Shown here piece after piece: positions 1 to 7,276 of a stretch of 29,758 nucleotides of DNA (its first letter is position 1; each line of letters begins with the position of its first letter). This DNA comes from a virus: positions 1 through 29,758 of the IMG/VR virus record IMGVR_UViG_3300009168_000433. One strand, given 5' to 3'. Both the position numbers and the translations under genes were made by a program. The notes beneath the pieces were generated by a model. The model was not told where the DNA came from and did no database searches. It saw only the letters and a program-made list of their open reading frames with translations.

Positions 1-424
1 GAAGCAATGGGTCGTTTAGTGCTAAATATTCATCGGATAATTTCGCTATGCCTGCAATATTAGGAAGTACGCCATCCTTGATTGCAAACTTCATAGCGGT
101 GGTTAGACTGGCAAAACTAACCTGAGAATCATCGGCAACTTGCAACATCTTTGCCGATTCTTCTGCAGACATTCCAGTATCACGGGTTAACTGCCTAATC
201 TGGTCGCTGTATTCGGCGGTGATGCGCAGGGAATCTTTGACAACTTTAGTAACCCCGGCAATAGCACCGGCAGCGGTCAGGAACGTGGCAGCACCGCCAA
301 GCCCTGCGGCATTTAGCGTCTTACCGAAGTTCTTAATCATGCCGCTGGCTTTGTTTAGGTCGTTCTTTAACGGATCGGTATTAGCCCTAAAATTAGCAAG
401 TAAATCAGCAACAACACCGCTCAA
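1..424 (-). CDS. Tape-measure protein, N-terminal part (runs off the left edge)
   Basis: Reading leftwards from a TTG at 424 gives an open frame to the window edge, about 141 residues. It starts with short hydrophilic sequence (VVADLLANFRANTDPLKND), then an alanine/glycine-rich stretch (GLGGAATFLTAAGAIAGV) and a helical region with QIRQLTRDTGMSAEESAKM. This is the usual N-terminus of siphovirus tape-measure proteins, which set tail length and fill the tail tube. The TTG is chosen because AGGGG lies 8 nt upstream and because the previous stop is only 2 nt away. Position directly after the tail chaperone pair is the classical place for this gene. The C-terminal majority is outside the window. 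Confidence 0.85.
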   Translation of the reverse strand, partial: MSGVVADLLANFRANTDPLKNDLNKASGMIKNFGKTLNAAGLGGAATFLTAAGAIAGVTKVVKDSLRITAEYSDQIRQLTRDTGMSAEESAKMLQVADDSQVSFASLTTAMKFAIKDGVLPNIAGIAKLSDEYLALNDPLL

Positions 425-426
425 TG

Positions 427-600
427 TTATTTCCCCTTATTTCGTAATTCAGCGTTTGCTTTATTGCGACCATCAATAACCTGCAAACGCTCGTGTATCT
501 TGCCAAATGGCAAGCTATCTATGTACTCTAATGTCCAGCCCGTATCCTCTACCAGTTCCCAGACAAACAATTCCCAGGGAACATCTGCCCCGTGCGCCAT
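427..600 (-). CDS. Tail assembly chaperone, downstream (T-like) frame of a -1 frameshift product
   Basis: An open frame of 57 residues from ATG 600 ends 2 nt before the tape-measure start. It begins MAHGADVPWELFVWELVEDT. No convincing ribosome-binding site precedes ATG 600, but the frame is open upstream as far as the slippery sequences at 624-636, where it lies in the -1 frame relative to the chaperone gene. It is therefore probably made mainly as the C-terminal extension of a G-T type fusion chaperone, as in lambda and many other long-tailed phages. These chaperones bind the tape-measure protein during tail assembly and are absent from the virion. Family sequences are poorly conserved, so the assignment rests on position and frame. 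Confidence 0.75.
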   Translation of the reverse strand: MAHGADVPWELFVWELVEDTGWTLEYIDSLPFGKIHERLQVIDGRNKANAELRNKGK

Positions 601-620
601 AGAAAAATAAACCGCTTTAC

Positions 621-1151
621 TTAAAAAGGGTTTCCCAACGGCTTATTTCCCGCCTCCCGTAATCCATGCGCTAATAACTTATAGTCACCCAATGGCATTT
701 TCATCAATTCTTCTACTGTGATTCCAGTTGCCTTGAAAATTACTTCTGCCTCATCACCGCCCGCCGAAAACGCCTTGCTCCATTCAGCCTGTGTAAACTT
801 CATCAAATCAATGGTTATTATGTCATTAGAATATGTGGTTACCTTTGCCTTGAATCCATCAACAAGCTCTATTTTATTTTCATCTTTCGGGGGACGGTAT
901 GCCGCAAATAGAACTGAGGATGCAACTAAAATATAATCGGGTCGAACTAATGTTTTAACTTCATTAAGTGGAATTCCTGTAAGGTGTGAAATAAGTTTTT
1001 CTTCCCCTGATTCGCCCATCTTTGGGTCAGTCATTTCCCTGAATTCTCTGGTTGATATTTTCATTAAATCAACAGTAATAACCTTCCCATCCATTAGGGT
1101 AACTTCTGCCTTACACCCACTAATTAACTTAATATGTTCATCATCTTTCAT
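621..1151 (-). CDS. Tail assembly chaperone (G-like), internally duplicated
   Basis: A 176-residue protein from ATG 1151, which has GGGGAG 6 nt upstream; an in-frame GTG at 1196 gives a longer, worse-supported form. It lies between tail tube and tape measure, the fixed position of G-like chaperones. The protein is a tandem duplication: KAEVTLMDGKVITVDLMK in the first half matches KAKVTTYSNDIITIDLMK in the second, followed by LTGIPLNEVKTL versus ATGITVEELMKM. The gene ends in two overlapping -1 slippery heptamers, GGGAAAC and CCCTTTT, directly before the stop. Slippage at either enters the frame of the next ORF and yields a longer fusion protein. Assignment is by synteny and the frameshift signal. 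Confidence 0.75.
   Translation of the reverse strand: MKDDEHIKLISGCKAEVTLMDGKVITVDLMKISTREFREMTDPKMGESGEEKLISHLTGIPLNEVKTLVRPDYILVASSVLFAAYRPPKDENKIELVDGFKAKVTTYSNDIITIDLMKFTQAEWSKAFSAGGDEAEVIFKATGITVEELMKMPLGDYKLLAHGLREAGNKPLGNPF
624..636 (-). promoter_or_regulatory. Programmed -1 frameshift site (tandem slippery heptamers)
   Basis: On the minus strand the last codons read TTG GGA AAC CCT TTT TAA. Both G GGA AAC (630-636) and C CCT TTT (624-630) are X XXY YYZ heptamers in the correct phase. A -1 slip at either continues through TTA AGT AAA GCG into the 57-residue ORF. Frameshifting at this position is conserved in long-tailed phages. Two consecutive heptamers is a less usual arrangement. 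Confidence 0.75.
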
Positions 1152-1198
1152 ATCAATCTCCCCGAATACAATTGGTTTAGTTGCATCCCTTGCCACTA

Positions 1199-1615
1199 TT
1201 AGTTAGTCCCTGGTACAACCGTTCCGTTGCCCTGGAAGTTGACGGTAACAATTACCACATCTGAATATGGATATTGAAATGCCGCGCCACCTGAATATGC
1301 TGGCCATGTATATTTAGACTTACCGCCAGCCGTTCCTTCTGGACTCCAAATTACTGTTCCATATCCGCCCTCGGTCAACAGATTATAAGAAGCTGTTCCA
1401 CCTGCCCCCGTTCCTGATTGCAATACCGCTTCAAAAGAAGCACTTGAGTCTTTTACGCCTGGCAATCGTTGTTTGTGAACATCCGCCCCTGCAGTCTCAT
1501 CCACATAATCAATCGAAGGCGTAATATTGAAATTGCGTTGATCGCCAGTTAACACCGTTGTAGCGGCTGACTGAATCCATTGCACTACTAATGCCGAACC
1601 TGAAAATCCACTCAT
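1199..1615 (-). CDS. Major tail protein (tail tube)
   Basis: A 138-residue protein rich in Gly, Ser, Thr and Val with alternating hydrophobic strands and almost no Lys or Arg clusters, as expected for a beta-sandwich tail tube subunit. It contains GDQRNFNITPSIDYVDETAG near the N-terminus and ends in a strand-rich segment (SDVVIVTVNFQGNG). It follows the neck genes and precedes the tail chaperones, the standard position of the tube protein. Subunits stack as hexameric rings around the tape measure. Compared with typical siphovirus tube proteins it is short. Identification uses composition and gene order; no single motif is diagnostic. Confidence 0.75.
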   Translation of the reverse strand: MSGFSGSALVVQWIQSAATTVLTGDQRNFNITPSIDYVDETAGADVHKQRLPGVKDSSASFEAVLQSGTGAGGTASYNLLTEGGYGTVIWSPEGTAGGKSKYTWPAYSGGAAFQYPYSDVVIVTVNFQGNGTVVPGTN

Positions 1616-1627
1616 GTTAAATCCCCT

Positions 1628-2032
1628 TTATATGTCTAACCTTATACGGTAGTACCACCCGTTTGAGTAAACCTTTTCCCCATTGGGAAGGTTTTGTACT
1701 GAATCTATCTCTTGTTCATGGTTACACCAAAAGCATGTATAACCACTAATTGATATTGTCTTGCCGTGAAGCAACGCGTCAATCTGTGTTGCTATTGACC
1801 CCGCCGCTGCCGCACTCACTTTTGTAAATCCCCTCACATAATAAACATCATTGATCGCATCTGTTGGCAATCGTGGATCTGCACCGCCCGCTTGAAGGTT
1901 GAATACCACATAGGGTAATGTGGCGCTGTCAGGCGCTTGCATGTTATAAATAGATGTCGTGCCAGGCAATAATGCTGTCAATGCCGTTCCCGCTTTTAGC
2001 GTGTTATATATCCCCTGATTAATTACATTCAT
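1628..2032 (-). CDS. Tail completion / terminator protein (DUF3168-like)
   Basis: A 134-residue protein starting MNVINQGIYNTLKAGTAL. The ATG at 2032 is chosen because it overlaps the previous stop as ATGA and has GGGAG upstream; an in-frame ATG six codons earlier lacks a ribosome site. The features LPYVVFNLQAGG and the C-terminal GWYYRIRLDI resemble the DUF3168 family, whose members cap the tail tube and join it to the head. It sits between the HK97 gp10-like gene and the tail tube gene, as the family does in HK97-like phages. Confidence 0.7.
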   Translation of the reverse strand: MNVINQGIYNTLKAGTALTALLPGTTSIYNMQAPDSATLPYVVFNLQAGGADPRLPTDAINDVYYVRGFTKVSAAAAGSIATQIDALLHGKTISISGYTCFWCNHEQEIDSVQNLPNGEKVYSNGWYYRIRLDI

Positions 2033-2382
2033 TTGAATAATGGCTCCCATGTTGAAACAGCGTAAAACTTCCAGATGGCTTCCTGCATCATCGGAGCCAT
2101 AAATGGTTGCGCCGCCATCTTATAAGTACCCAATTCCTGCCATATTGCATAATTACAATCAGCACCCAATACGGCAACCTGGGCAATAATGTCATCACCC
2201 TCTGGATAGGTTTGATGAATGCTTGACCGTAACAGTCCGGTATCAACAGGTGCATACCCTTTGGCAACGCCTTCACCGAACGGGCCAATATCCTGCGTTC
2301 CTATATCCTTAGCGTTCTTCCTAAGATTGTTGATAATGCTATCGAGCTTTAATGTGTCCGCTGTTATTGATACTACAATCAT
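2029..2382 (-). CDS. HK97 gp10-like neck protein
   Basis: A 117-residue protein with the pattern typical of the HK97 gp10-like family: an N-terminal helix region, then APVDTGLLRSSIHQ, and later YAIWQELGTYKMAAQPFMAP, where the E-x-G-T and P-F-M-x-P pieces are conserved. The family lies at the head-tail junction in many siphoviruses. Its stop overlaps the DUF3168-like start by ATGA, and its own ATG overlaps the end of the upstream head-closure gene by 4 nt, so these genes are translationally coupled. Confidence 0.8.
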   Translation of the reverse strand: MIVVSITADTLKLDSIINNLRKNAKDIGTQDIGPFGEGVAKGYAPVDTGLLRSSIHQTYPEGDDIIAQVAVLGADCNYAIWQELGTYKMAAQPFMAPMMQEAIWKFYAVSTWEPLFK

Positions 2383-2744
2383 ACGCGCTCCACAATCACC
2401 CTAACTGAGGCATTCCATGACTTGCCTGAATCAATAGACATGACATTGTATAAAACAGTCCCCATTTGTACCTTGTCATTGGTCATAATGGTCGCGGTAT
2501 AGGGCAGGGTAAGCACATAGGTATGAAAGGAGTTCACTGCTCCCGAGTTGGCTTGCTCCTGCCCTCTTATCGGGTCTATTCTGCATGAATATGTCCCGCC
2601 CGCGCGTACGGCTGTTCCCTCGGTGAATCCGCCAAAGCCGTCTGGAGTTGCTGCGTTGGTTAGAATAATGGCTGTACTCGGCAATAATTCATTAATGGCT
2701 GTTCTAATTTCAGTCAGTTCGGATGAAGATAAACCTATCCCCAT
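2379..2744 (-). CDS. Head closure / head-tail stopper protein
   Basis: A 121-residue protein with an N-terminal helix (SSSELTEIRTAINELLPSTA), then beta-rich sequence containing GGTYSCRIDPIRGQE and a C-terminal strand (NASVRVIVERV). This shape and size fit head-closure proteins of the SPP1 gp16 / HK97 stopper type. Its gene lies between the connector and the gp10-like gene, as expected. ATG 2744 overlaps the last base of the connector stop codon. The function is inferred from synteny and general pattern. Confidence 0.6.
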   Translation of the reverse strand: MGIGLSSSELTEIRTAINELLPSTAIILTNAATPDGFGGFTEGTAVRAGGTYSCRIDPIRGQEQANSGAVNSFHTYVLTLPYTATIMTNDKVQMGTVLYNVMSIDSGKSWNASVRVIVERV

Positions 2745-3328
2745 TAATAATCCCCTAAAACAGTATTATCACTTCTTGTAAGGTTAAATACTTTTGCCCC
2801 CGACATGCGGTCATAATAGCCCGCCATTTGCATTGCGTTGTCAATAAGTTTCCCCCTATTAACGCGCATATTGTCGGTACTGAAATCCACCCCTGAAGCC
2901 ACATGCCCCGACTTCACCCGCCATATATCAGCCGCCGAAGCATAGAGGTCATAAGTATAGGCGGTCATAAACCGAGCCGAACCAGCTTGATCTGCTGTAA
3001 ACGTAACAATGCCCTGAGGATAGTCAACGGAATAGTTAGCCGTTCCTACGGTTGCACCTGTGCCGTCCTCAATCTCAAACAAAGAAGTACCTGCTTCAAG
3101 ATTGCCAAAAGCACTTCTATATTCAAGATACTGTATCGTCCCCGCGCCTGCATAAGTATCGAACGGCGTTAGTTCTTCCCTGACAATGTAGGTCTTATGT
3201 CTATCTAATACGCGCTGGACTTCATCATCCGCCCAATAGACAGTTGTACCCAAAGTTAAATCGGCAGTCGAGGCATTGCAGAATCCCCGCACCGTTTCAA
3301 TCATTACAGCCATTCCAGTTCTTGCCAT
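2744..3328 (-). CDS. Head-tail connector (adaptor) protein
   Basis: A 194-residue protein starting MARTGMAVMIETVRGFC with AAGGGG 5 nt before the ATG. It has a helical N-terminus containing the adaptor-like WADDEVQRVLDRHK motif, a beta-rich insertion (residues about 55-115), and a helical C-terminus with AADIWRVKSGHVA and MAGYYDRM. Adaptor proteins of the gp6/gp15 class bind under the portal and have the same helical frame. It follows two glycosyltransferase genes rather than the capsid gene directly, showing that those were inserted into the structural operon. Confidence 0.65.
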   Translation of the reverse strand: MARTGMAVMIETVRGFCNASTADLTLGTTVYWADDEVQRVLDRHKTYIVREELTPFDTYAGAGTIQYLEYRSAFGNLEAGTSLFEIEDGTGATVGTANYSVDYPQGIVTFTADQAGSARFMTAYTYDLYASAADIWRVKSGHVASGVDFSTDNMRVNRGKLIDNAMQMAGYYDRMSGAKVFNLTRSDNTVLGDY

Positions 3329-3337
3329 AGTTTCCCC

Positions 3338-4018
3338 TTATACTGGATAATTCAGCGCATCGTACTGAAATTCGCTTTTCATCATTTCATATCTGTTGAT
3401 ATATGGAATGCCGTGCCACGCCTTTACGACTGGTTTTTCACATTCGCTTACATTGACGGTTGCATTCCATTTATCATCAATGACTTTCACGACACCCGGA
3501 AGTTCAATAAGCAAGGCATTGAAAGCCCCTTGATCCGCCCAACGGACTGGACCTGGATAAGACGCCAGCCATTTCTCAACAAACTTTTTAGTCCCCGTTG
3601 TATTCTTGAAATACATCACCCCTACGTTAATATGTTTCTCAATCTTCAAGTCCGCCAGGTATTTAGACTTCGCGGGGTCATGCTCACAAGCCCCAATATC
3701 ACAATCCTTGACAGCATCCCTTAAGTCGGTTGTAAAGTCCATAATTGCGGCATCGGCATCGATCCAAAATACATACTTGTAACCTTTATTAAGCATGTCA
3801 TTAACTAATCCAACCTTCGCCCATGCCCCTGCTTCGGATAACATATCAGGGAATATATCGCCTTGAATATTGTAATAATCCATATTGTGAGCGGCGGCGT
3901 AAGCAGAATGACGCATGAAGGTCATCCGTAGCATATTATTAAAACAGTTAGCGGCAATTGCTAATGAACCGAAAGTGCAGGAATAGACTTGTTGCAAAAT
4001 GCACGAATCATTTATCAT
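3338..4018 (-). CDS. GT-A fold glycosyltransferase with DxD motif
   Basis: A 226-residue protein. Residues 76-95 contain LNKGYKYVFWIDADAAIMD: the hydrophobic strand ending in DAD (87-89) is the metal and nucleotide-sugar binding motif of GT-A enzymes. Later HINVGVMYFKN and RWADQGAFNALL resemble the acceptor-side motifs of GT8/GT34/GT77-like enzymes, and AWHGIPYINRYEM supplies a C-terminal histidine. The start overlaps the upstream glycosyltransferase stop by ATGA, so both are made together. Substrate and acceptor are unknown. Location between capsid and neck genes suggests a virion protein as acceptor, but that is inference. Confidence 0.75.
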   Translation of the reverse strand: MINDSCILQQVYSCTFGSLAIAANCFNNMLRMTFMRHSAYAAAHNMDYYNIQGDIFPDMLSEAGAWAKVGLVNDMLNKGYKYVFWIDADAAIMDFTTDLRDAVKDCDIGACEHDPAKSKYLADLKIEKHINVGVMYFKNTTGTKKFVEKWLASYPGPVRWADQGAFNALLIELPGVVKVIDDKWNATVNVSECEKPVVKAWHGIPYINRYEMMKSEFQYDALNYPV

Positions 4019-5208
4019 TTCACACCTCGCGCTGTTGCTACTACCGTTGCTCTATCCTTCACCCGTTCTAACTCCTTGTCAATCGCTTCCAATGTCGGCT
4101 TCCAATGCTTTTCCATTACCAGCTCGACTTCGTAATTGTCTACCATCCCTTTACGCGCACTCACGCGGGATGATGGGTTCTTGTATTCTTGTTCGAGTGC
4201 ATCTTCAATCGCCCCAATATGCGGGTAGAAGTTATAAGATGCTATTCCAGTCCATACCTTTTCGGCATCATTTTTCTCGATGATCCGCCCGCTATGCACA
4301 AGTTCAGGCATGGCAGTCCACCCACCTACGATAACCGGACATCCACAAGATTGCGCTTCAATGATGGGAATTCCAAACCCTTCACCCGCGCTAACCAACA
4401 AATGAACATCAAGGGCTGAATACATTAAACTCATGTATTCTTCGTTGTATCCGATGATCTGTTGGTATTGGTCACAAAAGAAAACATCCTTGTTTACTTG
4501 CAGCCCTAACGAATTAACGAACTCTGGAAGATTCTGCCCGCCTAATCCATCCTGCCCTGTTCCTAATTGAGTATGCAGGTAATAGATAGCGGATGGATGC
4601 TTGCGCTTAAAGTTCCTGAACGCTTCTAGCATATAAGTAAAGTTCTTGCGGGACGGCTGCCCCTTGTTCATTGCAACCGTTCCTACGATATAAGCATCCT
4701 GAGGAAAGTGAAGTTTTTCTCGTGCTTCTTTTCGGTCTATTTTTTTGTAAAGGTTCGTATCCACCGCGTGGGGGACATAATAACTATCTAAGCCCTGTTC
4801 TGCCGCCGCTTGTTTACCGAACTTGCTCATGGCAATTCTTACATTGGCAAACATGATGCTCTCTTTTACTTTTGGGGGCATCGGGTCGTGGTCAACAGGG
4901 AAATATGCAACCCAGGGAATTGGTTGAATATTTGTCGGTTGAACCACCCAGGTATCCATCAACGTTAAAACATAATCCGCTTTCCAATGTGTAGCATGTG
5001 CGCGAACGATGTCCATGCCATACGGATGCACTGCTTTGGGATAAACGGTTATACCGTTCACCTGCATTATTGACCCCTCACAACCATAATATCCAAATAT
5101 GGCAATTTCATTACCCAGCTTATTGATACGAGGTACGAATAACTTGGTCTGCACTCCGTATCCGGTTAATGTGTGGATACTATTTGATACCCATAATATA
5201 CGTGTCAT
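4015..5208 (-). CDS. GT-B fold glycosyltransferase (GT4-like)
   Basis: A 397-residue protein. The N-terminal half begins with strand ILWVSNS followed by HTLTGYGVQTK, the glycine-containing acceptor loop of GT4 enzymes. The C-terminal half has VGTVAMNKGQPSRKNFTYML and LLVSAGEGFGIPIIEAQSCG, which holds the E-x7-E motif (E276, E284) that binds the donor nucleotide sugar. It is full length for the family. No membrane segment is visible, so it is probably cytoplasmic. A large inverted repeat lies in the 98-nt gap before it. With the downstream GT-A gene it forms an inserted pair in the head operon. Confidence 0.85.
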   Translation of the reverse strand: MTRILWVSNSIHTLTGYGVQTKLFVPRINKLGNEIAIFGYYGCEGSIMQVNGITVYPKAVHPYGMDIVRAHATHWKADYVLTLMDTWVVQPTNIQPIPWVAYFPVDHDPMPPKVKESIMFANVRIAMSKFGKQAAAEQGLDSYYVPHAVDTNLYKKIDRKEAREKLHFPQDAYIVGTVAMNKGQPSRKNFTYMLEAFRNFKRKHPSAIYYLHTQLGTGQDGLGGQNLPEFVNSLGLQVNKDVFFCDQYQQIIGYNEEYMSLMYSALDVHLLVSAGEGFGIPIIEAQSCGCPVIVGGWTAMPELVHSGRIIEKNDAEKVWTGIASYNFYPHIGAIEDALEQEYKNPSSRVSARKGMVDNYEVELVMEKHWKPTLEAIDKELERVKDRATVVATARGVK

Positions 5209-5240
5209 GTTAAATCAACTCCCCTGATAGTCTCCCGAAT

Positions 5241-5297
5241 ACTGGCAGGCAGGGCTGGGAGTATGCCTTTTCCCCCACGTGAGGGTATCCTGCCAGT
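5241..5297 (-). repeat. Inverted repeat / stem-loop ahead of the glycosyltransferase pair
   Basis: A perfect 9-bp inverted repeat, ACTGGCAGG at 5241-5249 and CCTGCCAGT at 5289-5297, encloses 39 nt that can form a further C/G-rich hairpin. It occupies most of the gap between the probable decoration gene and the GT4-like gene. There is no U tract after it on the minus strand, so it is not a simple terminator; it could be an mRNA-processing or stability element. Confidence 0.45.
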
Positions 5298-5306
5298 TGA
5301 ATTTAT

Positions 5307-5723
5307 TTAACGGCCTTGCTGGTATCCGATAGACACGCTCAATGCGATTGTGCTAACGGTCAGCGCGGCAACTTGCGCATGCTGAATAGCAAGGTAGTAA
5401 TGACCATCATCGCGGTCTACCCATACGGTTGATGCAGTCCCGGTATTCGGGGTACCAGCACCATAAGCCGCAGACCCCAAGTTCCAAACAGTGCCGTTAA
5501 TGGCATATGCGGAACTCAAGGTAACCAATGCCAATTGTGGCGCGGACCCGGCCGCGATGGCAGAATATGCGTAACCAGTAAAGTCGGTTACGGTGATTCC
5601 ACCGCCCAAGTTGTCATCGGGTACAGGGCAAACGAAAATGAGGGTCGTGCCAATGGAAGCCGTACCAGTCGCAACACTACCGCCATTACCATTCAAAATA
5701 GGTACAGTAATATAGTTTTGCAT
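5307..5723 (-). CDS. Probable head decoration or accessory structural protein
   Basis: A 138-residue protein of low charge, rich in Gly, Ala, Ser and Thr (NGNGGSVATGTASIGTTL, then repeated short beta segments). It begins 2 nt after the major capsid stop, with AGGAG 8 nt before its ATG. Small beta-rich proteins next to the capsid gene are commonly decoration or stabilising proteins. No family was recognised. The abundance of Ser and Thr and the two glycosyltransferase genes immediately downstream make it a reasonable candidate acceptor for glycosylation; this is inference. Confidence 0.5.
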   Translation of the reverse strand: MQNYITVPILNGNGGSVATGTASIGTTLIFVCPVPDDNLGGGITVTDFTGYAYSAIAAGSAPQLALVTLSSAYAINGTVWNLGSAAYGAGTPNTGTASTVWVDRDDGHYYLAIQHAQVAALTVSTIALSVSIGYQQGR

Positions 5724-5725
5724 GG

Positions 5726-6589
5726 TTAGGCTCCTGTCGGTGCGGTAGCATCATCTAAGACGTACGTGCCTAAATCAGGACGCCAAACGCCGGTGTCATA
5801 GATCATGCTAACGTTTAATTCCCATCCGCGCCGCGATGGATCGCGGTCGTATTCAATGCGGATAGGTCGTCTCCAGTCAATCGCGATGGCTTCGCGTGGG
5901 AAGATACCCACATAGAAGTCGTCACTTGCGGCGTTGGTCTGGAAGCATTGATAGATCGGAACGCCCATGAACATGGCAACTTTGCCAGTCCGGGTGATCT
6001 CTTCCTGGAATCCGGGAGCGACCGACACGGAAGCTCCAGCGATGGAAGCGGTGCTTGCTAATACTGCCCACTGGTTGCCATGCATAACGCATGTCAACGG
6101 TTTGGTAGCAGACTTATTAGCAACACGTGCTTTGGCAATGCCAGCCGCAATATGTTTCCAAGTAATGGTCGAAGCAGCAGTACCGACACTTCCGCCAGTC
6201 AAGTTCTCAAACTCGTTGGCAAGATCACTTTCAACCTTGTCAAGACACGCATAACCAATTTCTTTTGCAGCATCGGTAATAATCTGTTCGGGTAAATCTG
6301 ACTCTGCACGGGCATCGGTAATGAAAAACTGCATACCGAATTCTTTTGGAGTCAGGGTCTGGTCAGCCGAAGGCGTAAAGGCGGATGAAGTCAGATCGTC
6401 CTCATCACCAATTTCCGCGACAGTTCCAGCATTATATTTATAGCCTCTGCGCAAGTTCATACCGGACTTGTCACTAAAGACAGTTACCAGTCCTTGAAGC
6501 TGGCTCATTTCACGAACAATAAAATAAGCATCCTTCTCAATGCGCTGGGCTATACTGGAGACATCACTCCAGGTATTTAAATCAGCCAT
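5726..6589 (-). CDS. Major capsid protein (HK97 fold)
   Basis: A 287-residue protein. The N-terminal arm MADLNTWSDVSSIAQRIEKD is followed by RRGYKYNAGTVAEIGDEDDL, an E-loop-like region, the helix DLPEQIITDAAKEIGYACLD (spine helix region), then the P-domain and A-domain with CVMHGNQWAVLAS and VAMFMGVPIYQC. The C-terminal IRIEYDRDPSRRGWELNVSM is the closing strand typical of these capsid proteins. No protease gene is next to it and no long N-terminal delta domain is present, so a separate scaffold is used. It follows the scaffold gene, the standard order. Confidence 0.88.
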   Translation of the reverse strand: MADLNTWSDVSSIAQRIEKDAYFIVREMSQLQGLVTVFSDKSGMNLRRGYKYNAGTVAEIGDEDDLTSSAFTPSADQTLTPKEFGMQFFITDARAESDLPEQIITDAAKEIGYACLDKVESDLANEFENLTGGSVGTAASTITWKHIAAGIAKARVANKSATKPLTCVMHGNQWAVLASTASIAGASVSVAPGFQEEITRTGKVAMFMGVPIYQCFQTNAASDDFYVGIFPREAIAIDWRRPIRIEYDRDPSRRGWELNVSMIYDTGVWRPDLGTYVLDDATAPTGA

Positions 6590-6608
6590 GTTATCCCCTT
6601 GTTAATTT

Positions 6609-7130
6609 TTATCGAAGGCGTTCTATCCGCTGTTCTCGCGTTTCCCCTGTTCCATCTCCACCGCCTGGATTCGTTGTGTTAGTGTTGCTGGTCTTTGCTT
6701 TTGGCAATTCTTCCATCAACTTTTTGGCGTCCGCTTCCATATCTTCAGGCGTCTCGCCTTGAATACGGCTTATAAGAATTTCAGGAAACTTAACTTTTAA
6801 ATTTTCACCAACTTTAGCAGCAATTTCACGCCGTAAGAGTTTCTGCTTAGATTCAGCCGCTTCCTCTTTGGCTGTCTTAGCCTCAAGTTTTAGCCTGTCC
6901 ATCTCGGTCAGTTCGGCTAATTTCCGCTTCTCTTCATCTTGTTCAAACTTTTCTAACTTTTCATGAACGCGCTTGGCTTCGTCAATTTTGTTTAGATTAG
7001 TGCGCTTTAGCGATTCATTTTCTGCAATCAATTCTTCTAATGATTGCTTTGGTTTTTCTACAACCACTTCTTTTTTCTGCGGCTCTTCCGCAACTTTTTC
7101 TACCTTCTCGGTAGTAACTTCGTCTGCCAT
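6609..7130 (-). CDS. Capsid scaffolding protein (DUF4355-like)
   Basis: A 173-residue highly charged protein. Residues about 28-105 are Glu/Lys-rich and predicted coiled coil (SLEELIAENESLKRTN through EEAAESKQKLLRRE), followed by a small domain (FPEILISRIQGETPEDMEAD) and a Gly/Asn/Thr-rich tail ending in a basic segment, REQRIERLR. Scaffolding proteins of this type direct capsid assembly and bind capsid through the basic C-terminus. It stands directly before the major capsid gene. Ribosome site AAGGAG lies 6 nt before the ATG, just after an intrinsic terminator. Confidence 0.85.
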   Translation of the reverse strand: MADEVTTEKVEKVAEEPQKKEVVVEKPKQSLEELIAENESLKRTNLNKIDEAKRVHEKLEKFEQDEEKRKLAELTEMDRLKLEAKTAKEEAAESKQKLLRREIAAKVGENLKVKFPEILISRIQGETPEDMEADAKKLMEELPKAKTSNTNTTNPGGGDGTGETREQRIERLR

Positions 7131-7146
7131 CTCGGCTCCTTAACGT

Positions 7147-7172
7147 AAAAAAGCCCGCTGGTTAAAGCGAGC
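7147..7172 (-). terminator. Intrinsic terminator before the scaffold gene
   Basis: On the minus strand GCUCGCU, loop UUAACC, AGCGGGC (one G-U pair) is followed by six U residues. It lies just upstream of the scaffold ribosome site, so expression of scaffold and capsid needs read-through, antitermination or re-initiation. Confidence 0.75.
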
Positions 7173-7252
7173 TTTGAAAGGTGGCTTTTGCGGGTTGGCC
7201 GGGGCTATGAAAGCGCGGGCTGGTTACTGGACTAAATCAATTAATCCCCATC
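7147..7252 (-). ncRNA. Candidate small RNA or attenuated leader between Ro60 and scaffold genes
   Basis: An extended -10 promoter (7259-7267) and an intrinsic terminator (7147-7172) bracket about 105 nt with no ORF. The 5' part contains AGCCCGC, which can pair with the GCGGGCU arm of the terminator and so compete with its normal GCUCGCU partner. The region may be a free small RNA or a leader that controls read-through into the capsid genes. A similarly organised module precedes the holin-like gene. No known RNA family was recognised. Confidence 0.45.
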
Positions 7253-7258
7253 AAATAC

Positions 7259-7267
7259 ATTATAGCA
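7259..7267 (-). promoter_or_regulatory. Extended -10 promoter after the Ro60 gene
   Basis: The minus strand reads TGCTATAAT, an exact extended -10 element (TGnTATAAT), 10 nt after the Ro60 stop codon. No good -35 hexamer is seen, which is acceptable for extended -10 promoters. The same nine bases occur before the holin-like gene. Predicted start is near 7252. Confidence 0.6.
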
Positions 7268-7276
7268 CATCTTTTA

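Noticed and set aside
219-479. Plus-strand open frames opposite structural genes, here and in many other places
   Set aside because: They are shadows of minus-strand genes with clear family motifs, lack ribosome sites and are not organised as operons.
2088-2288. A 66-codon minus-strand frame inside the HK97 gp10-like gene
   Set aside because: Another frame of a well-supported gene; no motif and no ribosome site.
3338-3358. tRNA or rRNA genes anywhere in the window
   Set aside because: No cloverleaf with a GTTCRANNC-type T arm or conserved ribosomal segment was noticed on either strand.
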